DNA of 64,000 bases from Solidesulfovibrio fructosivorans JJ] (GCF_000179555.1 NZ_AECZ01000011.1:62001-126000); one strand, 5' to 3'; positions 23,383 to 35,759 are shown, numbered from the stretch's first letter. The notes: generated by a model not told the origin, from the sequence alone. A program made the numbers and translations.

Positions 23383-24467
23383 CGAGCCTGCCCACCATCG
23401 CCGGCATCATGGCCCCGATTCTCGAGGAATCGCCCATCACCCACCGCCTGGAAGTCACCTTCGACGAGGTGACCGTGATCATCTCCTCCAACTCCAAGGC
23501 GCTCATCGACAAGCTCGCCAACTATTATCGCGATTTCATCGGCGGCGGCGGGTCCATCACCATCCCGGTCACGGCCATCGAAGCCGGCCCTCCGGATTTC
23601 GACCTGCCCTACGCCATCAAACAGCGCGAACCCGGCAAGACCAAGCTCAAGGAAGCCTTCATCGACGTGCCCGACGGGCGGGTGGTCAGAAAACTCCTGA
23701 CCGGTCTGGCCTTTCTTTTCGGCCGTGGCGACAACTACGCCGTCGGCCCCTGCATCGAAAACGACAACCAGGTCGTCAACTTCATCAACAACCGTTTCAT
23801 CGAACACTGCCTCAAGGCCGGGGCCCTGCTCTTTCACGCCGCCGGCGTGGCCGCGCACGGATCGGGGCTGGTCATCTCCGGCTTCTCCGGGGCCGGCAAA
23901 TCCACCCTGGCCCTCGAAATCATGCGCCACGACACCACGTTCATCAGCAACGACCGAATCATGGTCTCCAAAAACGGCAACGGCTCGCTGACCATGACCG
24001 GCGTGGCCAAGATGCCCCGGGTCAACCCGGGCACGGTGCTCAACAACCCGAACCTGGCCCCGGTCATGGACGAGGCGGACCGCAAGCGTTTCTCCGCCCT
24101 GCCCGAGGCCGAGCTGTGGGACCTGGAGCACAAGTACGACGCGTTTATCGACGAGTGCTACGGCCCGGGCCGGTTCAAGCTGGCCTGCCTCATGTCCGGG
24201 CTGGTGGTCCTGCGCTGGAAGCGCGACACCTCGCCCATGACCGCAAACCGCGTCGACCTGCGCCAGCGCCGCGACCTCATGGCCGCGTTCATGAAGGACG
24301 TGGGCCTTTTTTACGAGTTCGAGGACCCGTCCGAACCTTCCATCGCCAGCCAAAACGCCTACCTTGATCTTCTGGGCGACCTGCCTGTGCTCGAAATCGA
24401 CGGCGGCGTGGATTTCCACAAGGCGGCCGAAGCCTGCCTCGCTTTTTTAAAGGAAATACAGTCGTAA
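23379..24467 (+). CDS. HprK-related kinase (GAK type, group B-like)
   Basis: A 362-residue P-loop protein. The Walker A GFSGAGKS lies at residues 168-175, preceded by LLFHAAGVAAHGSGLVIS and followed by TTFISNDRIMV, the arrangement of HPr kinase/phosphorylase catalytic domains. The N-terminal 150 residues are specific to this subgroup (FDEVTVIISSNSKALIDKL, YYRDFIGGGGSITIP). True HprK works on the PTS protein HPr; no HPr gene is near, and members of this subgroup probably phosphorylate a different partner, perhaps within the same cluster. It is the last gene of the four-gene unit and overlaps the ATP-grasp gene. A small hairpin lies just after the stop. Confidence 0.85.
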   Translation: MTSLPTIAGIMAPILEESPITHRLEVTFDEVTVIISSNSKALIDKLANYYRDFIGGGGSITIPVTAIEAGPPDFDLPYAIKQREPGKTKLKEAFIDVPDGRVVRKLLTGLAFLFGRGDNYAVGPCIENDNQVVNFINNRFIEHCLKAGALLFHAAGVAAHGSGLVISGFSGAGKSTLALEIMRHDTTFISNDRIMVSKNGNGSLTMTGVAKMPRVNPGTVLNNPNLAPVMDEADRKRFSALPEAELWDLEHKYDAFIDECYGPGRFKLACLMSGLVVLRWKRDTSPMTANRVDLRQRRDLMAAFMKDVGLFYEFEDPSEPSIASQNAYLDLLGDLPVLEIDGGVDFHKAAEACLAFLKEIQS

Positions 24468-24477
24468 ACGGCCTTGC

Positions 24478-24505
24478 GGGGGATGTGCCAACGCACATCC
24501 CCCGT
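24478..24505 (+). terminator. Hairpin after the GAK-type cluster
   Basis: GGGGGATGTGC pairs with GCACATCCCCC around CAAC, an 11-bp perfect stem about 10 bases after the HprK-related stop. No T-tract follows (GTGGTCGG), so it may be a processing or stability hairpin rather than a classical terminator. Confidence 0.5.
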
Positions 24506-24636
24506 GGTCGGACCCGTCCGGCGACAACCTTCTTGCGTTGCGTTTTCCGTCGCCGGCCCGGAGATGTTTCCCCGCCGCCCGCAGCATTGTCGATGGCTAT
24601 TTCGTTGGCAGCCTTTCGTAACGAAGCGGAGCCTCT

Positions 24637-27417
24637 ATGACCGATCCCAAATCCACGCCTGACGCCGCCCGGGAGCCTCTGGCCGACCCGTCCGGCCAGC
24701 CCGGCCTCAGCCTTGGCCCCGAAGAGGTGTTCATCAAAAACCTCGAGCACTTCGTGCAAAAGGCCCATGCCTTCCAAGGACTGGCCCACCAGAAAAAAAT
24801 CACCGCCTACGACGCCTACAAGCACCTGGAAGGCCTGTGGCTGCAAGTCTCGGCCCTCGGCGCGCACTTAAACGAGCCCGAGCCCCGGCCCAAACCCGCC
24901 ATGGCCGGGCTCAGCTCCCAGGAAGCCGAGGAGCGCCTGCGCCAATACGGCCCCAACCAGGCGACCACGGCCAAACGCGTCACCCTGCTCGACCGGATCG
25001 TCGACGCGGTCAAAAACCCGTTGGTGCTTCTCCTGCTCGTGCTCGGCACCATCTCCTACGCCACCGACGACGTCGAGTCGGCCGCGGTCATCATCGGCAT
25101 GGCCCTGCTCGGCGTGGTGCTCAAGGTCATCCAGGAGGCCAAGGCCGACACCGCCGCGACGGAACTCAAAAAAATGGTCCACACCACGGCCACGGTGCTG
25201 CGCGACGGGGCCCAGCGGGAAATCGCCCTGGCCGAAGTGGTGCCCGGGGACATCGTGCTTCTGGCCGCCGGCGACATGGTCCCGGCCGATGTGCAGCTCC
25301 TTCGCGCCAAGGACCTGCACATCAACCAGGCCATGCTGACAGGCGAGGCCCTTCCCGTGGAGAAATCCGCCCGGCCGGCCGACCAGGCGCCCCCGGACGG
25401 GGAAACCGGCCTTGGCGACCCGGCCATGTGCTTCATGGGCACCAACGTCGTTTCCGGATCGGCGGCGGCGGTGGTCACGGCCACCGGGGCCAAGACCTAT
25501 TTCGGCGGCATCGCGGCCAAGCTGTCGCAAAAACGCGTCGAAACCGATTTCGATCGCGGCATCAAGGGCTTCACCAGGCTGATGCTGCGCTTCATGATGG
25601 TCATGGTGCCCTTCGTCTTCGTGATCAATGGCGCTTCCACCGGCAACTGGATGGGGGCGTTCATGTTCGCCCTGGCCGTTGCCGTGGGCCTGACCCCGGA
25701 AATGCTGCCCATGGTGGTGACGGTGTGCCTGTCCAAGGGGGCGCTGGCCATGTCCAAGCACAAGGTCATCGTCAAGCGCCTGGACGCCATCCAGAACTTC
25801 GGGGCCATCGACGTATTGTGCACGGACAAGACCGGCACCCTGACCCAGGACAAGATCATCCTGGAAAGATACCTCGACATCAAAGGCGAGGAGGACTGTT
25901 CGGTCCTGGAATACGCCTACATCAACAGCAAGCTGCAAACCGGGCTTCGAAACGCCCTGGACCTGGCCGTCATCGATACCGGAGACGAAGCGGGCAGCAC
26001 CATCGACCCGTCCCAGTACGAACTGCTCGACGAGATTCCCTTCGATTTCATGCGCCGGCGCTTGAGTGTCATCGTGCGCGACAAGCGCACGGACAAGGCG
26101 GTGCTCATCTGCAAGGGCGCGGCCGAGGAAGTCTTCGCCCACAGCCGCGCCTACCTCAAAAACGGCGTCATCAAGCCCCTGGAAGGCTCCCATCTGGAAA
26201 CGCGCAAAAAGCTCGTCCACGACCTCAACGAGGACGGCTTCCGCGTGGTGGCCCTGGCCTACAAGGAAGTGGACGGATCGCGCCGCGACTTCGCCGTGGC
26301 CGACGAATCCGACATGACGCTCATGGGCTACCTGGCCTTCCTCGACCCGCCCAAGGACACCGCCGCCGACGCCCTGGCGGCCATGGTCGCCCACGGCATC
26401 AAGCCCAAGATCTTGACCGGCGACAACGCCGTCATCACGGCCAAGATTTGCCGGGAAGTCCGCTTCGACGCGGGCGAGCATCTGGTCACCGGCGACCAGC
26501 TCGCCGGCATGTCCGAGGAAGAACTCCACGAGACGGTGAAAACCTGCAACGTGTTCGCCAAGCTCGACCCCATGCAGAAGGAGCGCATCGTCACGGCCCT
26601 GCGCCAAACCGGCCACGTGGTCGGGTTCATGGGCGACGGCATCAACGACGCCCCGGCCCTGCGCGCGGCCGACGTCGGCATCTCCGTGGACTCGGCCGTG
26701 GACGTGGCCAAGGAATCGGCGGACATCATCCTGCTGGAAAAAAGCCTGCACGTGCTCGAACACGGCGTGCTCGAAGGCCGCAAGATCTTCTTCAACATCA
26801 CCAAGTACATCCGCATGGGGGCCAGCTCCAACTTCGGCAACATGTTCAGCGTGCTCGGGGCCAGCGCCTTTTTGCCCTTCCTGCCCATGCTGCCGATCCA
26901 GATACTGGTCAACAACCTCATGTACGACTTCTCCCAGACCGCCATCCCCACGGACAACGTGGACGCCGACATCCTCGGCAAGCCCAGACGCTGGCGTATC
27001 GACGACATTCGGCGCTACATCCTTTTCCTCGGCCCGGTCAGCTCGCTTTTCGACTACGTCACCTTCTTCGTCATGATCCACTTCTTCGGGGCCTGGAACA
27101 ACGCGGCGCTGTTCCAGACCGGCTGGTTCCTCGAATCGCTTTTGTCCCAGACCATCATCGTGCACGTGATCCGCACGGACAACGTCCCGTTTCTGCAAAG
27201 CTGGTCGAGCGTGCCGCTTGGGCTTACGACCATCTGCATCTGCATCATCGGCATCTGGCTGCCGTTTTCCCCTTTGGCCGGCACCTTCGGCCTGGTCGTG
27301 CCGCCGACGAGCTACTGGGGATTTATCGCCAGCATCATCTTCGGCTACATGTGCCTGACCCAGGTGGTGAAATCCTGGGTAGTGCGGCGCATCCAGGCCC
27401 GTTGCGCCACGGCGTAG
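24637..27417 (+). CDS. mgtA: Magnesium-translocating P-type ATPase (MgtA type)
   Basis: A 926-residue P-type ATPase. The MgtA-type core is recognisable from LAVAVGLTPEMLPMVV in the membrane region and KVIVKRLDAIQNFGAIDVLCTDKTGTLTQD, with the phosphorylated aspartate at residue 397; the actuator loop is MLTGEALPVEK and the hinge motif GDGINDAPALRAADVGISV. The family imports magnesium with the electrochemical gradient when the cation is scarce. The N-terminal 90 residues (before LSSQEAEERLRQYGPN) are longer and more polar than usual and may be regulatory. GGAG lies a few bases before the ATG. The 169-base upstream gap shows one hairpin at its start but no recognisable magnesium-sensing leader. 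The membrane-ferritin gene follows after 260 bases. Confidence 0.92.
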   Translation: MTDPKSTPDAAREPLADPSGQPGLSLGPEEVFIKNLEHFVQKAHAFQGLAHQKKITAYDAYKHLEGLWLQVSALGAHLNEPEPRPKPAMAGLSSQEAEERLRQYGPNQATTAKRVTLLDRIVDAVKNPLVLLLLVLGTISYATDDVESAAVIIGMALLGVVLKVIQEAKADTAATELKKMVHTTATVLRDGAQREIALAEVVPGDIVLLAAGDMVPADVQLLRAKDLHINQAMLTGEALPVEKSARPADQAPPDGETGLGDPAMCFMGTNVVSGSAAAVVTATGAKTYFGGIAAKLSQKRVETDFDRGIKGFTRLMLRFMMVMVPFVFVINGASTGNWMGAFMFALAVAVGLTPEMLPMVVTVCLSKGALAMSKHKVIVKRLDAIQNFGAIDVLCTDKTGTLTQDKIILERYLDIKGEEDCSVLEYAYINSKLQTGLRNALDLAVIDTGDEAGSTIDPSQYELLDEIPFDFMRRRLSVIVRDKRTDKAVLICKGAAEEVFAHSRAYLKNGVIKPLEGSHLETRKKLVHDLNEDGFRVVALAYKEVDGSRRDFAVADESDMTLMGYLAFLDPPKDTAADALAAMVAHGIKPKILTGDNAVITAKICREVRFDAGEHLVTGDQLAGMSEEELHETVKTCNVFAKLDPMQKERIVTALRQTGHVVGFMGDGINDAPALRAADVGISVDSAVDVAKESADIILLEKSLHVLEHGVLEGRKIFFNITKYIRMGASSNFGNMFSVLGASAFLPFLPMLPIQILVNNLMYDFSQTAIPTDNVDADILGKPRRWRIDDIRRYILFLGPVSSLFDYVTFFVMIHFFGAWNNAALFQTGWFLESLLSQTIIVHVIRTDNVPFLQSWSSVPLGLTTICICIIGIWLPFSPLAGTFGLVVPPTSYWGFIASIIFGYMCLTQVVKSWVVRRIQARCATA

Positions 27418-27432
27418 AGATGCTCAATGAAG

Positions 27433-27460
27433 TTCCGGGGAGGGCTTTTTCAAACGCGTC
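27433..27460 (+). terminator. Weak terminator-like inverted repeat after mgtA
   Basis: GGGGAGG and CCTCCCC flank a T-rich loop (GCTTTTTCAAACGCGT) shortly after the mgtA stop. Loop length of about 16 bases and no following T-run make this weak. The rest of the 260-base gap to 27677 shows nothing else I can support. Confidence 0.3.
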
Positions 27461-27677
27461 CTCCCCGGCCACGCGTCAAAGAGCTTTCATAGAATATCCA
27501 GTGTCAATCGGCCCAAAGTTCCGGACCTCCCGGGGGGACTGAAGCCACGTCTCCTCAAAACTGAGCCCAGAGTTCCTTGTTGCGAAATGGTCCCGGCCCG
27601 GCTTAGGTTGCCCTGCGCCCGCGGCCGTAACGCCGTTTGCGACAGATCCCCGGCATCGCGGGGAGGAGAGAACATCC

Positions 27678-28634
27678 ATGAAAAAATTTTCCCAGCTCAG
27701 CGAAGCGGAAATCCTGGCCCTGGCCATTTCCCTGGAAGAAGGGGATGAGCGCATTTACGTTGAGTTCGCCAATCGCCTCCGCGACACCTATCCGGCCACA
27801 GCCTCCGTGTTCGACGGTATGGGAGCCGAGGAATCCGCGCACCGGCGGCGGCTGACCGACCTGTTCCAGGCGAAATTCGGCGAGCATATCCCGTTGATCC
27901 GCCGCCAGGACGTCAAGGGATTCATCCAACGCAAGCCCATCTGGCTCGCGCCCGAACTCAAGCTCGAAGCCGTGCGCAAGTACGCCGCCGACATGGAAGG
28001 GGAAACGCTGCTTTTCTACGAAAAGGCGGCGGCCAGGGCCCAGGATGTCGATATCCGCCGGCTCCTCGACGATCTGGCCCAGGCCGAACGCACCCACGAA
28101 GCCCGGGCCGAGCATCTGACCGAAACCAACCTGGACGCGACGGCCCTCGAAACCGAGGCCGCCACCCAGCGCCGCCTGTTCGTGCTGCAAGTGGTCCAAC
28201 CGGGCCTTGCCGGACTCATGGACGGCAGCGTCTCCACCCTGGCCCCGGTCTTTGCCGCGGCCATGGCCACACACGACAGCTGGCAGGCGTTTCTGGTGGG
28301 CCTGGCCGCATCGCTCGGCGCGGGCATCAGCATGGGATTCGCCGAGGCGCTTTCCGACGACGGCAGCATGACCGGGCGGGGACACCCCTGGCTGCGGGGC
28401 GTCGTCTGCGGGCTTATGACCACGCTCGGCGGCATCGGCCACACCCTGCCCTTTCTCATCCCCCACTATGGCATGGCCATGACCGTCGCCTTCGCCGTGG
28501 TGGCCCTGGAACTGGCCGCCATCACCTGGATCCGGGCCAAATACATGGACACCCCGGCCTTCTCCGCCGCCGTGCAAGTCGGCCTCGGCGGCGCGCTGGT
28601 CTTCGCCACCGGCATGTTGATTGGAAGTGCCTAG
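27678..28634 (+). CDS. mbfA: Membrane-bound ferritin-like VIT protein (MbfA type)
   Basis: A 318-residue fusion. Residues about 1-145 form a ferritin/erythrin-like four-helix domain with carboxylate ligands ([71 protein letters not shown]). Residues about 165-318 are a VIT1/CCC1-type membrane domain with [20 protein letters not shown] and [20 protein letters not shown]. MbfA in alphaproteobacteria exports iron or manganese from the cytosol and protects against oxidative stress. The carboxylate pattern suggests an intact iron site. GGGGAGGAG precedes the ATG. Repeat element copy 3 begins 26 bases after the stop. Confidence 0.9.
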   Translation: MKKFSQLSEAEILALAISLEEGDERIYVEFANRLRDTYPATASVFDGMGAEESAHRRRLTDLFQAKFGEHIPLIRRQDVKGFIQRKPIWLAPELKLEAVRKYAADMEGETLLFYEKAAARAQDVDIRRLLDDLAQAERTHEARAEHLTETNLDATALETEAATQRRLFVLQVVQPGLAGLMDGSVSTLAPVFAAAMATHDSWQAFLVGLAASLGAGISMGFAEALSDDGSMTGRGHPWLRGVVCGLMTTLGGIGHTLPFLIPHYGMAMTVAFAVVALELAAITWIRAKYMDTPAFSAAVQVGLGGALVFATGMLIGSA

Positions 28635-28660
28635 GGGGGAGATAGGGGGAGGAGAAGGCA

Positions 28661-28844
28661 TCCGGGGGAGGGAACTTTTTGAAAAAAGTTCCCTCCCCCG
28701 GACCCCCACCCTCAAAAACTTTCAAAAGGTGAAAATACGGCGTTTCACCCAACTTAAGAATATATCCGACTACAATCGTTAAAAAGTTTAGGAAGGGGAG
28801 AGCGCGAGAGGGGAGAACCCTTTTCAAAGGGTTTCCCCTCTCGC
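28661..28844 (+). repeat. Bipartite intergenic hairpin element, copy 3
   Basis: Part A is a perfect 20-bp palindrome (28661-28680 with 28683-28702, loop GA), variant sequence TCCGGGGGAGGGAACTTTTT. Spacer, then GTTTAGGAAGGGGAGAG and part B with a perfect 10-bp stem GCGAGAGGGG (28804-28813) with CCCCTCTCGC (28835-28844) and inner ACCC/GGGT pairing. A begins 26 bases after the mbfA stop; B ends 22 bases from the stop of the convergent permease gene. Confidence 0.83.
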
Positions 28845-28866
28845 ACCCTCTTCACGCCTCCCCTTC

Positions 28867-30057
28867 TTAAATCTTTATCCACTCCCGGCGTAAGGCGGTG
28901 TCCAGGATGACGCCGACGACGAAGGCCACGCCCATGTGCCACATGGCGAATCCGGCCACCACGATCATCACGTAGAATTCGGACTTTTTCGTGCCGATGT
29001 CGCGCACGGTCACGGCCAGTTCGGCTCCGGCCAGAAACAGGATCACCCCCAGCACCGCCGGCGGGAACATCTTGAAGATGACGGCCACGGACTGGCTGAA
29101 AAAAAGCGCGATGACGATGACGATGCTGCCGAGGATCACCAGCGATCCGCCGGTGCGCGCGCCGAAACGCACGTGGCCGGCCATGCCGCCCGCGCCGTGG
29201 CACATGGGCACCCCGCCGAACATCGGGGAGACGAGGTTCATGACGCCCTGGCTCACGCACATGGTGCGCTCGGTGACGGGCCGGTCCGGGAACAGGTCGT
29301 TGTTCTCGGCCGTGATGGCCACCACCGCGTTGCCGAGCGTCAGCGGAATCTGGGGCAAGGTGAAAAGCAGCGTGCCGGTAACGATGTCGTCCCAGCGTAT
29401 CTGGTGCAGGCCGAACCGGGGCAGCCGGAAGCCGATATTCACCTGGGCCAGTTCGCCCAAAAGCGCCGGATTGGAGACGACGGCGGCGACCACGCCAAGG
29501 ATCAGCAGCGCGAACATAGCCGGTATTTTCGGGTTGGACAGCAGCACGAAGGTCATGGCCAGGGCGATGCCGGCCAGCCACGGCGAGCCCACCATCCGGT
29601 GGATGCCCTCGACCACGAAGGTCATGCCGAGCCCGAGCATGATGCCGCGCACCACGGGCTTGGTGGCCAGCCTCGCCACGTATTTGATGGTCCCGGTCAG
29701 GCCGATGACGAGCCAGAAAAGCCCCGTGGTCAGCCCCGAGGCGAAAAGCGCCGCCGGGGTGATGCCGCCGGCCACGGCCGCCGCGCCGATGGCCTTCATG
29801 GGCTGGATGGGAATAGGCGTTTTGTAGAACAGTCCGGCCGCTATCTTGGACACGCCGAACATGAAAAGGAGCCCCAGGGGATCGACGCCGAGGATGGTGA
29901 TGTAGGCCACCACGAAAGGAATGAGCGTGCCGATGTCGCCGAAAGCGCCGGCCCACTCCATGGCGTCGTAACGGTTCGGGGTTTTGCCGCCGTGGACCAG
30001 GATGCCTTCCGTTGCCGATCGCGCGCCGTCATGCGCGGAACCATCCGTCTGGAACAT
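28867..30057 (-). CDS. MOT1-like molybdate/sulfate transporter
   Basis: A 396-residue membrane protein with about ten or eleven hydrophobic segments. Motifs are those of the MOT1 branch of the SulP superfamily: EWAGAFGDIGTLIPF near the N-terminus, PIPIQPMKAIGAAAVAGG, and the second signature PLTLGNAVVAITAENNDLFP. MOT1 proteins carry molybdate (some sulfate) and lack the STAS domain of SulP, which is also absent here. Molybdate demand is high in organisms using formate dehydrogenases, but the substrate is inferred. The start has AAGGAGG six bases upstream. The upstream ArsR-type regulator gene is on the same strand 117 bases away. Confidence 0.85.
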   Translation of the reverse strand: MFQTDGSAHDGARSATEGILVHGGKTPNRYDAMEWAGAFGDIGTLIPFVVAYITILGVDPLGLLFMFGVSKIAAGLFYKTPIPIQPMKAIGAAAVAGGITPAALFASGLTTGLFWLVIGLTGTIKYVARLATKPVVRGIMLGLGMTFVVEGIHRMVGSPWLAGIALAMTFVLLSNPKIPAMFALLILGVVAAVVSNPALLGELAQVNIGFRLPRFGLHQIRWDDIVTGTLLFTLPQIPLTLGNAVVAITAENNDLFPDRPVTERTMCVSQGVMNLVSPMFGGVPMCHGAGGMAGHVRFGARTGGSLVILGSIVIVIALFFSQSVAVIFKMFPPAVLGVILFLAGAELAVTVRDIGTKKSEFYVMIVVAGFAMWHMGVAFVVGVILDTALRREWIKI

Positions 30058-30174
30058 GGCGCCTCCTTCGCCCGGGCGTATGATGAAGCGGGAAAGGGGC
30101 CGGGCTTTTTGCGGCGTTCGATGACACGGATTTTAGAAAATACGTGTGACCAAAGCAAGCAAAAAAGGCGACGA

Positions 30175-30516
30175 TCAGGACTTGGCTTGCTTGCGCAAGT
30201 CTTCGAGATACAAGAACTGTTCCTCAACCTGCTGGTCGAAAAACCGGCGCACGCAGGAGAGGAAGGAGGACACGCACTGCATGCGCAGGGAATAATAGAT
30301 ATTGGTGCCGCGCCGGGAATCGGTGACGATGCCGGCTTCCTTGAGAACGCTCAAGTGCTTGGAAACGGTCGAGATGTCCGAGCCGACCAACTCGCGCAAC
30401 TCGCACACGCATTTTTCGCCCGCGCCCAGGGCTTCGACCATAAGCAGGCGGCTGGGATGCCCCAGGGCCTTGAACACCTTGGCCCGCTGGGCCAGCTGGA
30501 TCTGATTCGGCTGCAT
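30175..30516 (-). CDS. ArsR/SmtB-family metal-type repressor
   Basis: A 113-residue winged-helix repressor. The order is typical: RAKVFKALGHPSRLLMVEAL, then EKCVCELRELVGSDISTVSKHLSVLKEAGIV, then the beta-wing DSRRGTNIYYSL. The CVC pair in the third helix is the arsenite/antimonite-type ligand motif of E. coli ArsR, so metalloid or thiol sensing is plausible. The C-terminal tail adds two cysteines (MQCVSSFLSCVRRFF). The likely target is the downstream permease, but an operator was not identified. The start at 30516 (MQPNQIQL) is preferred; the frame is open to 30597. Confidence 0.85.
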   Translation of the reverse strand: MQPNQIQLAQRAKVFKALGHPSRLLMVEALGAGEKCVCELRELVGSDISTVSKHLSVLKEAGIVTDSRRGTNIYYSLRMQCVSSFLSCVRRFFDQQVEEQFLYLEDLRKQAKS

Positions 30517-30717
30517 GGTTCCCTGTAGCGTATCGGCGCGACGTTGCCAATACAGGCGATCGGATGCGTTGCTTCCAAAGCGGAAAAGCGCAAACACTGG
30601 CTCAAGACGCGGGCATCGGAGGACCGGAAGGAAAGAAGCTCGTGGTGACGCGGGGTTGCGCCAGACGATACGAAGGGCCGGGTCGTAATCGCCACAGCGC
30701 TGCGGCCTGCGGGAATG

Positions 30718-31077
30718 CTATAACAGCGTCTGCAAGAGCCCCATGGGCGTGCCCGAGGGAAGCGGCAGGCGCTTTTCCGGCAGGATGCGCTCGGCGAGCA
30801 AGGCGAGCCACTGGCGGGAAAAGGCGATATCGTCGTAGGTGAGAAAGCCGCGCCCGGAACCGTCGGTCGCCAGCCCGTAGCCGAAGACCGTCACCCGGAT
30901 GGTCTCCTTTTCGCCCACGGGCAGCACTTCGACGGTGATGGTGCGGGCGGCCGTATCAAGGATCAGGTCCCGCACCTCGCCGTATTCGTGGAGATACTGC
31001 CGGGCCGAGGATAAAAGCAGCTTGGAGAGCGACTTGTCCTTGGCCCCGGCAAGGTCGAGATTGAGATTGAACCCCAT
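30718..31077 (-). CDS. Conserved-looking hypothetical protein downstream of purF
   Basis: A 119-residue soluble protein of mixed alpha/beta character: MGFNLNLDLAGAKDKSLSK, a helix (LLLSSARQYLHEYG), then two strands (EVRDLILDTAARTITVEVLPVGE, IRVTVFGYGLATD) and a C-terminal helix (DDIAFSRQWLALLAERIL). No catalytic motif or signal peptide. It starts 9 bases after the purF stop and is probably the last gene of the carB-purF operon. I do not recognise the family. The 200 bases to the ArsR start hold no gene I can support. Confidence 0.65.
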   Translation of the reverse strand: MGFNLNLDLAGAKDKSLSKLLLSSARQYLHEYGEVRDLILDTAARTITVEVLPVGEKETIRVTVFGYGLATDGSGRGFLTYDDIAFSRQWLALLAERILPEKRLPLPSGTPMGLLQTLL

Positions 31078-31086
31078 GCCGCCGCC

Positions 31087-32502
31087 CTACCAGGAAAGGG
31101 CCAGGGACACGTCGTCCAGGCAGTTCTTGAGCCCCTCGCCGCAGGGCGGGATCATGTAGTCCCCGTCGAAGCAGGCCAGACAGTACGGCGGTTTTTCGCC
31201 GTTGCCCCGCACCGATTCCAACAACCCCTCGATGCTCAGGTAATGCAGGGAGTCGAGGCCGATGAACTTGGCGATCTCCTCCACGCTCTGGTGCGCGGCG
31301 ATCAGCTCGCCCTTGGAGGAGAAGTCGATGCCGTAGAAGCACGGAAAGCGGATGGGCGGACAGGACACGCGCATGTGGATCTCGCGCGCGCCGAGTTCCC
31401 GCAGGCGCTTGACCCGCGTGCGGATGGTGGTGCCGCGCACGATGGAATCCTCGACGATGAGGATGCGCTTGCCCTTGATCATGCTCTTGACCGGGTTGAG
31501 CTTCACCCGGACGCTGAAATCGCGCATGTCCTGGGAGGGCTGGATGAAGGTGCGGCCCACGTAGTGGTTGCGCACCATGCTCATCTCGAAGGGCAGGCCC
31601 GAGGCCTGGGAATAGCCGATGGCGGCGTAGAAGCCGGAATCGGGAAAAGGCATGACGTAGTCCGCGTCGACCGGCGCTTCCTGGGCCAGCGTCGCGCCCA
31701 TCTGCTTGCGCCGTTCGTAGACCACCTCGCCGAAGACTTCCGAATCGGGACGGGCGAAATAGATCAGCTCGAACACGCACTGCTTGACCGGCTGCGGGTC
31801 GCAGATGCGGTAGGACTGGAGCCGCTTGTCCTGGATGACCAGCATCTCGCCCGGGGCCACCGAGCGGATGGCCTCGGCCTCCATGAGGTCGAAGGCGCAG
31901 GTTTCGGAAGCGATCACGTAGGCATCGCCCATGCGCCCGAGCATCAGCGGCCGCACGCCATGGGGATCGCGCACGGCGATGATCTTGTCGTTGGCCAAAA
32001 GCAATATGGAATACGCGCCCTTGATCTTGTTGCAGGCCTTGATGACCGCCTCTTCCAGGGAACACGAGCCCAGGAACTTGGCGATCAGGTGCACGAACAC
32101 CTCGGAATCGATGGTGGTCTGGAAGATGGACCCCGTGGCTTCGAGTTCCTGGCGCAGCTCCATGGTGTTGACCAGGTTGCCGTTGTGGGCGATGGCCAGA
32201 TGGTAGTCGCCAAAACGCACCAGAAAGGGCTGGCAGTTGCGCAAAAGCGACGCGCCGGTGGTGGAATAGCGGATATGCCCCACCGCCACCGTGCCCTTGA
32301 GCTCCTTGCCCAGGTGCCGCTCGGAAAAGACGTCGGCAACGAGCCCCATGCCGCGCTGCTCGCGGATGCGGGTGCCGTCCCAGGTCACGATGCCGGCCGA
32401 TTCCTGCCCCCGGTGCTGGAGGGCGTAGAGGCCGAAATAGGTCATCCGCGCGGCCTCGGGATGGCCGTAGATGCCGAACAGTCCGCAGTATTCCTTTTTC
32501 AT
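31087..32502 (-). CDS. purF: Amidophosphoribosyltransferase
   Basis: A 471-residue PurF, full length. The N-terminus MKKEYCGLFGIYGH places the nucleophile at Cys6, exposed after removal of a short propeptide, as in the Bacillus-type enzyme. The Ntn-hydrolase half has LQHRGQESAGI and VGHIRYSTTG; the phosphoribosyltransferase half has the PRPP loop ILIVEDSIVRGTTIRTRVKRL. It makes 5-phosphoribosylamine from PRPP and glutamine, the first step of purine synthesis. Cysteines near the C-terminus (CFYGIDF and YCLACFDGDY) could support the iron-sulfur cluster of this class. carB lies 17 bases upstream. Confidence 0.96.
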   Translation of the reverse strand: MKKEYCGLFGIYGHPEAARMTYFGLYALQHRGQESAGIVTWDGTRIREQRGMGLVADVFSERHLGKELKGTVAVGHIRYSTTGASLLRNCQPFLVRFGDYHLAIAHNGNLVNTMELRQELEATGSIFQTTIDSEVFVHLIAKFLGSCSLEEAVIKACNKIKGAYSILLLANDKIIAVRDPHGVRPLMLGRMGDAYVIASETCAFDLMEAEAIRSVAPGEMLVIQDKRLQSYRICDPQPVKQCVFELIYFARPDSEVFGEVVYERRKQMGATLAQEAPVDADYVMPFPDSGFYAAIGYSQASGLPFEMSMVRNHYVGRTFIQPSQDMRDFSVRVKLNPVKSMIKGKRILIVEDSIVRGTTIRTRVKRLRELGAREIHMRVSCPPIRFPCFYGIDFSSKGELIAAHQSVEEIAKFIGLDSLHYLSIEGLLESVRGNGEKPPYCLACFDGDYMIPPCGEGLKNCLDDVSLALSW

Positions 32503-32519
32503 GGCGAGCCGTGGCGGGA

Positions 32520-35759
<3,240 letters not shown>

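Noticed and set aside
24468-24636. Magnesium riboswitch or mgtA leader
   Set aside because: Only one simple hairpin at the start of the gap was seen; no M-box-like or proline-rich leader frame could be supported.
24868-27198. 776-codon minus-strand open frame across the magnesium ATPase
   Set aside because: Shadow of mgtA: no ribosome-binding site, no domain pattern, biased His/Asp/Gly composition.
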